Shown here piece by piece: positions 27,101 through 39,100 of a DNA stretch of 64,000 nucleotides (positions are counted from its first letter, which is position 1; every line of letters begins with the position of its first letter). Source of the stretch: Micromussa lordhowensis (taxonomy: Eukaryota > Cnidaria > Anthozoa > Scleractinia > Lobophylliidae); contig OZ026605.1 in assembly GCA_964020085.1 (NCBI GenBank), forward strand, positions 1,427,201 through 1,491,200, written 5' to 3'. A program made the translations under genes and the position numbers. Below the pieces are notes generated by a model that had not been told where the DNA came from, did no database searches, and was given only the letters and a program-made list of their open reading frames with translations.

Positions 27101-30100
27101 AATCGTGTGTTCATGCCTGTACAGTTTAGGCGAAAAGTTCTGCAGTCTTCTGATCCATTTCATTTCCTTCGTCGGAGCGATTCCCTCCGTCGAAGGGCTA
27201 ACGCTCGAAACGTCACCTTTCGAATCTCTTTACGGTGGCCAATTCACATTATCAACTCAGTTGATAAAACAAAATTATATTGTAATACTCCCCACCGACG
27301 CAGCACCACAGATTCTTTAGAAACCTACCATCTTTATACAAACTGCTTTGTTGCTCTTTTATTGTGTTAGGTATTTACCGGAAATAGCGATCAATACTCA
27401 GTGGTGATACACACTTTGAAGAATCCGATCATAACCCGTTACCTTCGTATCAAGCCCAAGACTTGGAATAGCTACATATCACTACGGGCAGAGTTCTATG
27501 GATGCAGAAAAGGTACGTTTTCTAACTGTTAAAAGTTCTCGGTAAGCAATGACAAAGCTGCCCCACAAAGAAATCATTAACATTTCCTTTAACGAAGAAT
27601 TGAAAATTCTCAAGAATATTATTGCTTCGCAGTTCCTATGGGTTTCTCCGCGAGACTTCACCTTAAGGAAAATCCGTTTTATCTCCACAGAAAATTTGAG
27701 AACTCTGGCGGCTCAATCCGCCTTAGGAAAAAAGATGGCGGCTGTACATTTTACCACAATACCTTGCGAATCTAACACAGCGTATAAGGCCAGGGGAGAG
27801 CCAAATGTTTTACAATATTTGTCCCTGTACTAAGGACATTGTGTATTCTAGTTTTGAAGGTTTTATAACTCTTCTGTACGGTTTTAACGAACGTTGTAAA
27901 TGTTTTGGCGCGCTAAGAACTATGGGTAAATGTACCAATCGCCATCTTTTTTCCTACGGAGGATTGTAACACGTTTTCCGTGTTAGGAGTTATCGGTAGC
28001 TTGTGATCAAGTAGATTTGCCACCATTTTGTCTCAGGAAAAGTGATTGACAAAGCAAAGTGATTGACAAAGTGATTGACAAAGCAAATTGAAAAACATTA
28101 TAAGTTTTCCTGGAAAAATGTGATAATGGCCTATTATACCCATAACTGATATCCATAATTGATTAAGGTCCAAATTCCAAACTTTGCCCATAATTAACAC
28201 TCAACTTTTTACGACAGCCAAAAAGAATACGAAGGGAAAAAGGCAGAAGGTTTAGAGAAACGCCAAAACGTCTGCAGTAACTTTCAATTTTTTTAACAAA
28301 TTCGTTAAATCGTTTTGGAAATTGGAGCTCTGTATGATTCCAATATGTCGATTTACAGTTTATTGACAGGCTTCAATCTGTAAGCTCCAGACCACACCAA
28401 TCACAGACTCGTTCGTGAACAAACGACGTTTTTCGAACAAACAATGACTGCCGGTAGGCGTATTTTTCTTCTCCTCCCCCACCCCCTTTCCCGTTACTAC
28501 TCTTTTAGCCTCACCCCTACTCCCAAGGACCCCTTTTCGTCTCTTGCCAGTTTGAATCCAAGATCGCGCTCGCCTTAACAAAATGCCTCCGCTCTCTCGC
28601 CAAAATACGCCTGCATTCCAGGCTAGCTCAATTGGTATTAGCTCTTTCTTTATTTTTTTTTTGGATATCAATATTTAATTACTTCTAGACCTTCATAGAA
28701 GGGGTTTATATTAATCCATAACGGAACATATTCAAATGGCTTTGAATAATTGGGTCTTTTTAAGGATTTACACCTCCGGAAATCAAATGCCGGGATCCCC
28801 TCGGTATTGAGAGCGACAAAATTCCAAGCTTCGCCATTGTGGCGTCATCACAGTACAATCAATATTATGGACCTGACCGCGGCAGACTTCGAACAGAAGG
28901 GCAGGGAAGCTATGGAGGAGGCTGGGCTGCGCAATACAACGATGCTAACCAGTTTCTACAGTTTGATTTGGGTAAGGTGACCAAACTGACAGCCATCGCT
29001 ACTCAAGGTCGATCAGATGCTAACTGGATGGTGACGAGCTACACGCTGGCATACAGTGTAAATGGCGGGTCTTTTACACCTTACGGCGGAGGGGATGGTC
29101 AGGCAAGAAATATTTTCCTTTTTCTTTATAATTTGTTAAAAATTAATAATGTACAGTGGTGTATGCGGAATACTCCGTGTGCCCTTACAAGGTTCAAGGA
29201 AAACATCCTGCGAACGAAGTTGGCAGGTAACCAGATAATATCTATTTCAGTCAATGAAGAATAATATAGGATACTTTTATCTCGATCGCAAATATCTTTC
29301 CCTTTCATTTGGTTAGGTATTTACCGGCAACAACCTCGACAGAAATGAAGCTGTCGGAAACATGATTGATCCACCCATCATCGCCCGCTTTCTACAAATT
29401 CGTGTGAAAACCTGGAAAAGACATATAAGCATGCGTGCTGAGTTTTATGGATGTACAGAAGGTTTGTTGAGCATACAATAACTCGATTTAGTTGACAGTC
29501 GTAGGAGCCTTGCTACTATCGTGTGTGCGTCTGTTACTTTTTTAATGATATAAGCACATGATTGATACGAGCCAGAGAGGAGATAGGGCAGAGGAAAAGA
29601 GAGCTGTTTATGATGAAATAGAAAGTGCTCCCAATTGTCCATGCAATATCAGGATAACGTTGTTCTAGCGTTGATTGTATGTTTTCTTCCTCTTAATTAC
29701 ATAAATATTTTTGTAATTTCTTATCCCAAAAGGTTTCCCAACGCCAAAGCCACCAGTGTGTTTAGAAGCCCTTGGAATGCAAAATGGAAGAATTCCTGAT
29801 TCTGCGATAACCGCCTCGAGTGAATACAACGCTGTAAGCAAGGCCATCAATGGCAGATTGCATTTCCTGTTACGACCAGGGACTAACAATGCAGCGTGGA
29901 TAGCGAAAACGAACGACGTCTTTCAGTATCTTCAAATAAATTTTGGTAATTGGACAAAAGTAACTCGAGTTGTCATTCAAGGAAGACAAGATGCTGATCA
30001 ATGGGTGACAAGCTTCAGCCTTTCATATGGCTACGATGCCGTGTTTTTTAAAGATTACAATGAAAACGACGCAAAAAAGGTAATTGGTCGTCATGAGAAC

Positions 30101-33100
30101 GGAATTCAGGACAACACGATAAATTAGTTTTGTGATAGCTACATAAATGTGTTTCGGGTAGCCCCTGATTTGATTTACAGAGAAGCAAATAGCGGGCACA
30201 TGCAATGCATTTTCTCGTGTTGATTCATTTCATTTTCTTTCAGATATTTCCAGGAAATAATGATCGGTATACACCTGTCAGTCACGATCTGAAAATACCA
30301 ATCATCGCTCGCTACATTCGTATTAATCCAAAAACATGGCACTCTCATATTTGTATGAGAGCCGAGTTCTATGGCTGCAGAGAAGGTGAGAATATTCAGC
30401 GCCAGCCGTTTGTATTAATGCAATCTTAAGACCAAAATATCAATATTCTCTGCACTCAGTGTTTGCAAGAAAAAAGAAAAAACAAGGAAAAAACGTTTTT
30501 TCACTTATTTTCTTTAAAATGTAGCCTATTCACACGTATTTTTGTAGTATGCCATTACTATTTTGCCTATTTAAAGATGATTCTATTCCCTTTTGCTTAG
30601 AGCAACTCTACGGACCAACTTTAAAAAGGCAAGCTACTATAAATCAGGCATTGTAATGTAAAACATGCACTAGCCATTTAGACGATTGTAGAAGAGATTT
30701 CTCTGAATCGTAAATCAGGCTGAATAAAGTAAAGTCAGTCAGATTTTCAGAATTCATGATGCTTTTTAGGATTAATATGGAAAAGCCATATAAAAAATCG
30801 ATAATTTACAAATGGTTTCATGACAAGGCTTACGTTCTCGCGTTCATGACAAGATATGTGTGGCTCGGAAAAACTTTTTCATGTCGAATTGACGCTTTTT
30901 AATTTCAGTGTGTATTAAGCACACATTGTTGGCCTAACCGTTTTTCGTACAAACTAGGGTTCAAACCACCAAAACTAGAATGTCAGTCAGAACTTGGAAT
31001 GAAGAGTGGAAAAATCCCAGACAGTGCTATCACTGCTACCACAATCTATAGTCAATACTATGGTCCAGAACGTGCCAGACTTGATACGGTGAAGTCAGGG
31101 AGTTTCGCGGGAGCGTGGGTTCCTAAGACACAGGACATGGGGCAGTGGATTCAAGTTGATCTTGGCAAATACACAAAGATCACAAGAATAGCAACTCAGG
31201 GCAGACAAGAGTCAGCTCAGTGGGTCAAAAGCTATTCCATCAGCTACAGCCTTGGTGGAAGTCCATTCATTCCTTACAACAACAACCAGGTAAATACAAT
31301 ATGAGTTGGAAGTCAGTAACGTCAAGTTGGTACTCGACAAAACAGTTACATCTTCAATGTATATAACGAAACTCAGAAGTAGAACTAGTTTGAAAGCTGT
31401 ATTTAATTCATCTTTAACTTGGAAAATGAGGTTGTCATTTCCGAGTAGTAGGTATGGATGGGACAACTTCACTAGCTCCTTAGATCCTTGCAGCACTCCT
31501 CCGCTTGATGTTAGCCTTTTTTCAGACATCCGCGGACCAGTAGTAATATTTAAGCAATGTCTCTGATTCGTGAATCTTTTAAGACTTCGACAGTCAACTA
31601 CTTTTGGACAAAAAGTAGAAAAAGGGCATTGTGAGAATTTCCTGGAAGTGCACCCCATGGCCAATGAATTAATTCGAAAACTCCATCTTAATTTTTCGTA
31701 AATCATTTTCCAATTAGTAGATCATAGTCACCTTGATTAATCCTAAGAGATGCTTTAGTAACTTTTCCTTGTCATTTCTTGTTAGGTACTCCCTGGTAAT
31801 AAAGACTCCAATACAATCGTTGGACACATTCTCAATCCACCCATCTTTGCGCGCTACATTCGAATCCACCCGAAAGAGTACCAAAGTTACATGGCTCTAC
31901 GATTTGAACTTTATGGATGCACAAAAGGTTAGTAAATGACAGTTTACTCTGGCTGGGGGATGAAAACACGGAATTACCGTTTACCTCAAACGCTGCATAA
32001 CTTATAATTACGGTCACCGCGATATTGGTACATTGTTTTTTGCACGCAATTGATTTTGAAAAAATGTCGATTCATTAGCATGTAATGCGATTAATAAAAG
32101 TGTTTGAAATTTCCTTGTTATCAGGTTTTCTGTTTCCCGCTGTCTTTCTCTCATATTTTGTTTCTCTTGAATGTTCAAGGATTTATCACTTTAAACCCAC
32201 CACCCTGTCAAGAAGCTCTTGGACTGCAAAGCAACAAGATACCAGACACCGCTCTAAGGGCATCCACGTCATACAATATAAACTCCATGGGACCAAGAAA
32301 CGGTCGATTACATTTTCAGCCATCGTCAGGCCAGTACGGAGCTTGGGCTGTCTCCACAAATAACGAGTTCCAATACTTTGAAGTGAATTTTGGTAACTGG
32401 ACTAAGGTTACAAAGGTAGCGACGCAAGGAAGACAAGATGGCGCGTGGTGGGTAAAGAGCTACAGTCTTAGCTACAGCTACGATGGTGTGTTCTTTGAGG
32501 ATTACAAGGACGATGGCGTAGTCAAGGTATTTTAATTCATGTTTTTTGCATTTTTGTACCTTATTGATATTTTCACATGTGAGGCGGAAACCGACAAAAA
32601 CTATCTGTTGACAATTTGTAACTTACAACAACATTGACAAAGCGACTCGAGTGTTTTAATGTGGTTTAGAGATAAGCGAAAATGAAATTTATAGGATGTC
32701 TCACAGCATGGTTTCAAGTCAAAAAAACTTTACAACTCCTATTGAGGATAACGTTAATCTCGCAGAAGCAACTTGATAACTTTTATAAAAACGAGAAGAA
32801 AGCTTCTTTGACAGAGAGTCACCGGCCTCAATTGGGCAATCCACTTCAGTCTGAGTCCTTCAGGCAGAAACTTCCAGTAAAAGTTGTTGAGGCTGAACTG
32901 AATTAATCTTTCGATAGATGAAAGAATCAACTACTACTTTCGTTCCGTACAAGAATAAGAAGACTTTATTTATATAGCGCTTTACAACGTTTTATAATGT
33001 CTCTAAACACACCAAACAGTTTTGATTTCTCTGGTTTATCATCTGACGAATCGTGTGTACATGGCCGTACATTTGAGGCGAAAAGTTCTGCAGTCTTCTG

Positions 33101-36100
33101 ATCCATTTCATTTTCTTCGTCGGAGCGATTCCCTCCGTCGAAGGGCTAACGCTCGAAACGTCATCTTTCGAATGTCTTTGCGGTGGCCAATTCACATTAT
33201 TAACTTGATAAAACCAAATTATATTGTAATACTCCCCACCGACACAGCACCACAGATTTTTTAGAAACCTACCATCTTTATACAAACTGCTCTGTTGCTC
33301 TTTTATTGTGTTAGGTATTTACCGGAAATAGCGATCAATACTCGGTGGTGATACACACTTTGAAGAATCCAATCATAACCCGTTACCTTCGCATCAAGCC
33401 CAAGACTTGGAATAGCTACATATCACTACGGGCAGAGTTCTATGGATGCAGAAAAGGTACGTTTTCTAACTGTTAAAAGTTCTCGGTAAGCAATGACAAG
33501 GCTGCCCCACAAACAAATCATTAACATTTCCTTTAACGAAGAATTGAAAATTCTCAAGAATATTATTGCTTCGCAGTTCCTATAGGTTTCTCCGTGAGAC
33601 TTCTCCGTAAGGAAAATCCGTTTTATCTCCACAGAAAATTTGAGAACTCTGGCGGCTCCATCCGCCGTAGGAAAAAAGAAGGCGGCTGTACATTTTACCA
33701 CAATACCTTGCGAATCTAACATACCATATAAGGCAAGGGGAGAGCCAAATGTTTTACAATATTTGTCCCTGTACTAAGGAAATTGTGTATTCTAGTTTTG
33801 AAGGTTTTATAACTCTTCTGTACGTTTTTAACGAACGTTGTAAAAGTTTTCGCGCGCTAAGAACTATGGGTAAATGTACCAATCGCCATCTTTTTTCCTA
33901 CGGAGGATTGTAACACGTTTTCCGTGTTAGGAGTTATCGGTATTAGCTTGCATCGAGTAGATTTGCCACCATTTTGTCTCGGGAAAAGTGATTGGGGGAT
34001 AGGGTGGGGGCGAAATTAGACAAATAACGCCTGCCCGGTAAAGGCCGTGAAAACGAGACACACCCACTAATTAATTGCGCTTCACGAATCTCCTAAAAAC
34101 GATCGACCAACCAGTCAGGAAATTCCCTTCCGATGAAAAATAAGAACACATGGAGAGTCCACAGACTGCCAAACATCAGCGACAATAAACGCATGTTACG
34201 TAGCACATAACTGTCTGAAAAAACTCCGAGTAAACGCAAGGTTTTTTTTCCGCACAACAGTCGATTTTGGACATCGACGACATTCTGACATAGCAAATTG
34301 AAAAACATTATCAGTTTTGCTGCACAAAATGTGGTAAAATGGCCTATTATACCCATAACTGATACCCATTATTGACCAAGGTCCAAATTCCAAGCTTTGC
34401 CCATAATTAACACTCAACTTTTTACGGCAGCCAAAAAGAATACGAAGGGAAAAAGGCAGAAGGATTAGGGAAACGCCAAAACGTCTTCAGTAAATTACAA
34501 TTTTTTTAACAAATTCGTTAAATCGTTGAGGCAATTGGAGCTCTGTGTGATTCAAATATATCGTTTTACAGTTTATTGACAGGCTTCAATCTGTTAACTC
34601 CAAACCGCACCAATCACAGACTCCGTTCGTGAACAAACGACGTTTTTCGAACAAACAGTCACTGCCGGCAGGCGTATTTTTCTTCTCCTCCCCCACCCCC
34701 TTTCCCGTTACTACTCTTTTAGCCTCACCCCTACTCCCAAGGACCCCTTTTCGTCTCTTGCCAGTTTGAATCCAAGATCGCCCTCGCCTTAACAAAATGC
34801 CTGCGCTCTCTCGCCAAAATACGCCTGCATTCCAGGCTACCCCAATTGATATTAGTTCTTTCTTTATTATTTTGGATATCAATATTTAATTACTTCTAGA
34901 CCTTCATAGAAGGGGTTTATATTAATCCATAACGGAACACATTCAAATGATTTTGATTAATTGGGTCTTTTTAAGGCTTTACACCTCCCGAAATCAAATG
35001 CCGGGATCCCCTCGGTATTGAGAGCGACAAAATTCCAAGCTTCGCCATTGTGGCATCATCACAGTACAATCAATATTATGGACCTGACCGCGGCAGACTT
35101 CGAACAGAAGGGGAGGGAAGCTATGGAGGAGGCTGGGCTGCGCAATACAATGATGTTAACCAGTTTCTACAGTTTGATTTGGGTAAGGTGACCAAAGTGA
35201 CAGCCGTCGCTACTCAAGGTCGATCAGATGCTAACTGGATGGTGACCAGCTACACGCTGGCATACAGTGTAAATGGCGGATCATTTACACCTTACGGCGA
35301 AGGGGATGGTCAGGCAAGACATATTTCCTTTTTTCTTTATAATTTGTTAATAAAATTAATAATGTACAGTGGTATATGCGGAATACTCCGTGTGCCCTTA
35401 CAAACTTCAGGGGAAACATCCAGCGAACGAAGTTGTCAGATAACCACATAGTATCTTTTTCAGTCAATGAAGCATTACAAAGTATACTTTTATCTCGATG
35501 GCAAATATCTCTCCCTTTCATTTCGTTAGGTATTTACCGGCAACAACCTTGACAGAAATGAAGCTGTCGGAAACATGATCGATCCACCCATCATCGCACG
35601 CTTTGTACAAATTCGTGTGAAAACCTGGAAAGGACATATAAGCATGCGTGCTGAGTTTTACGGGTGCACAGAAGGTTTGTTGAACATGTCGTGAATACAA
35701 TGACTCGATTTAATAGACAGTCGTAGGACCCTTGCTACTATCGTCTGTGCGATATCCGGATACCTTGTTCTCAAGGCACGGGCTGTCCGCTTTCAATTCT
35801 ATTTCCCTAAATATATCCATGAACACATCCCAAGCGCAATTGCACTTCTATTCCAAAAGGACATTTTGGCTAGTACTATTACGTTTTTAATCATATAAGC
35901 ACATGATTGATACGAGCCAGAGAGGACATAGGGCAGAGGAAAAGAGAGCTGTTTGTATGATGAAATGGAAAGTGCTTCCAACTGTCCATGCAATATCAGA
36001 ATCACTGTTTCTTCTAGCCTTGATTGTATATTTTCTTCCTTTAGATTACATAAATATTTTTGTAATTTCTTATCCCAAAAGGTTTCCCAACGCCAAAGCC

Positions 36101-39100
36101 ACCAGTGTGTCTAGAAGCCCTTGGAATGCAAAATGGAAGAATTCCAGATTCTGCAATAATGGCCTCGAGTGAATACAACACTGTAAGCAAGGCCATCAAT
36201 AGCAGATTACATTTTCTGTTCAGATCAGGGACTAACTATGGAGCGTGGATAGCGAAAACGAACGACGTCTTCCAGTATCTTCAAATAAATTTTGGTAATT
36301 GGACAAAAGTAACTCGAGTTGCCATTCAAGGAAGACAAGATGCCGATCAATGGGTGACAAGCTTCAGCCTTTCATATGGCTACGATGCCGTGTTTTTTAA
36401 AGATTACAATGAAAACGACGCAAAAAAGGTAATTGGTCGTCATGAGAACGGAATTCAGGACAACACGATAAATTAGTGATACCTACATAAATGTGTTCAG
36501 GGAAGCCGCTGATTTGATTTACAGATTAGCAAATAGTGAGCACAATATGTTTTCTGATGCGTGGATTATTTCATTTTCTTTCAGATATTTCCAGGAAATA
36601 ATGATCGGTATACACCTGTCAGTCACGATCTGAAAATACCAATCATCGCACGCTACATCCGTATTAATCCAGAAACATGGCACTCTCATATTTGTATGAG
36701 AGCCGAGTTCTATGGCTGTAGAGAAGGTGAGAATGGTCATCTAATCATGTAGCCAATTCTACACCTGTACGTTTCATGCAAAACAAAAAAATGGAAGAAA
36801 GAAAGAAACGTCTTTTCACCTATTTTCATTACAATTTAGTCCGTAACTGACACGTGTTTGATAATATTCGATTACTACTTTGCCTCTTAAAAAGGTTTCT
36901 ATTCTCTTTTCTCCTCCTGCGGCGGAAGCTTTGCAAACTCTGAGTACAACTCATTGCACCAACTTTATAATCCTTGGTCAGGTGCAATTAAACACTAACT
37001 AATAAAAAAGGAAAGCTACAATAAAACTGGCAGTTTAAAACACAAGTCGTCGAGAAGTTTTTAGAAGAGATGATTAAACTTTCAATTTCTTGAAGTTTTG
37101 CTTTCTCTGCTCTCTGAATCACAGCAGGTCTTAAATCTGCCTGAACAACTTTGTTTATTAACTAGTAGAGCCGAGTAAAATCAGTCAGCTTTATGAAAAA
37201 AAAAATTATGATGCTTTTAGGAAGCTCAGTTCAAAATTATTACATATAGAAAAGAGAAAAGCAAGATAATTCACAAACGCTATCATGACAACGTTAAATC
37301 TGACTTTCTCGCGTTCATGACAACAACACGATGTGAGGTTCAGCACAACTTTTTCATGCCTAATTTACGCCATTTTTAAAAAAAGTTCATCTCAGTATGT
37401 GTATCTAACACACATTATTGACTTTTTTCGTGTAAACCAGGGTTTAAACCACCAAAACTGGAATGTCAGTCAGAACTTGGAATGAAGAGTGGAAAAATCC
37501 CAGACAGTGCTATCACTGCTACCACAGTCTATAGTCAGTACTATGGTCCAGAACGTGCCAGACTTGATACGGTGAAGTCCGGGAGTTTCGCGGGAGCGTG
37601 GGTTCCGAAGACACAGGACATGGGCCAGTGGATTCAAGTTGATCTTGCAAAAATTACGAAGATCACACGAATAGCAACTCAGGGCAGACAAGATACAGCT
37701 CAATGGGTGAAAAGCTATTCCATCAGCTACAGCCTTGGTGGAAGTCCATTCATACCTTACAATAAAAACTCGGTAAATTGTTACCCAACGAAACACTTAG
37801 ATTTTAAATATATAGGATAAAAAAGTAGAATTAGTTTGAAAGGTGTTTTTTATGTAATTTTAAATTGGAAAATGAGGTAGTCATTACCGAGTAGAACTTG
37901 TGGATGGGACAAGTTCGCCAGCTCCTTCGTTTCTTCCATCACTCCTTCGCTTCGTTTTAAACTTTTTCTGCAAATCCGCGGACTTCTGGGAATGTTTAAC
38001 AACGCCTCTAATTCATAGATCTCTTAAGACATTCCACAGTTTTCAACGACTACGTTTGGGCATAAAATTTCCTTGAAGTGGTCTCCTGACCCACGGATTA
38101 AATAACTATCTTATTTTTACCTAAATCAATTTCCAATAAGTCGCTAATACCCACCGTGATCTGCATGATTAAGCTCAAGCGATGCTTTAGAGTAACTTCT
38201 ACTTGTCATTTCTTGTTAGATACTCCCTGGTAATACAGACTTCAATACAATCGTTGGACACATTCTCAACCCACCAATCATAGCGCGCTACATACGAATC
38301 CACCCGAAAGAGTACCAAAGTTACATGGCTCTACGATTTGAACTTTATGGATGCACAAAAGGTTAGTAAATGACAGTTTCCGCTCTTGCTGGGGAATCAT
38401 AACACGCCATCATTATTCACGTTGAAACGTTGCATAGTACATACTTTGCGGGTAACTATGGTATTCAAACACTTTATTTTGTACAGCACGTAATAAAAAG
38501 ATGTCGATTCATTTGAATGTGATACGATTGGTCTGTCTGTTTGAGGTTTCCTTGTTAGTCTTGTTATCAGGTTTACTATTTCCCGCTGTCTTTCTCAATA
38601 CTCGATCATATTTTGTTTCTCTTGAATGTTCAAGGATTCATAACCCTAAACCCGCCACCCTGTCAAGAGGCTCTTGGGCTGCAAAGCAACCAGATACCAG
38701 ACTCCGCTCTAAGGGCATCCACGTCATACAATATAAATTCCATGGGACCAAGAAACGGTCGATTACATTTTCAGCCACCATCTGGCCAGTACGGAGCTTG
38801 GGCTGTCTCCACAAACAACGAGTTCCAATACTTTGAAGTGAACTTTGGTGAATGGACTAAGGTTACAAAGGTGGCGACGCAAGGAAGACAGGATGGCGCG
38901 TGGTGGGTAAAGAGCTACAGTCTTAGCTACAGCTACGATGGTGTGTTCTTTGAGGATTACAAGGAGGATGGCGTAGTCAAGGTGTGTTTTTTTGTCATTT
39001 TTCACTTGCTAGCCAGTACAGGCTCTTTTCAGTGTGCTGTAGACAGGCCACACAGTTTGTCTTAGGTCCTTAGTGAAAGTAAAATGAAGAGACAGGACAA

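Noticed and set aside
29094..29104. GT donor at 29098 in place of the GC donor in D modules
   Set aside because: It gives phase 1 where the following exon starts in phase 0; the same holds in all three D copies.
31212..31706. 164-codon open frame on the - strand in unit 2
   Set aside because: It is antisense to the domain 9 exon and its intron; the matching frame in unit 1 (25350-25667) is shorter. It is a shadow of the duplicated sequence.
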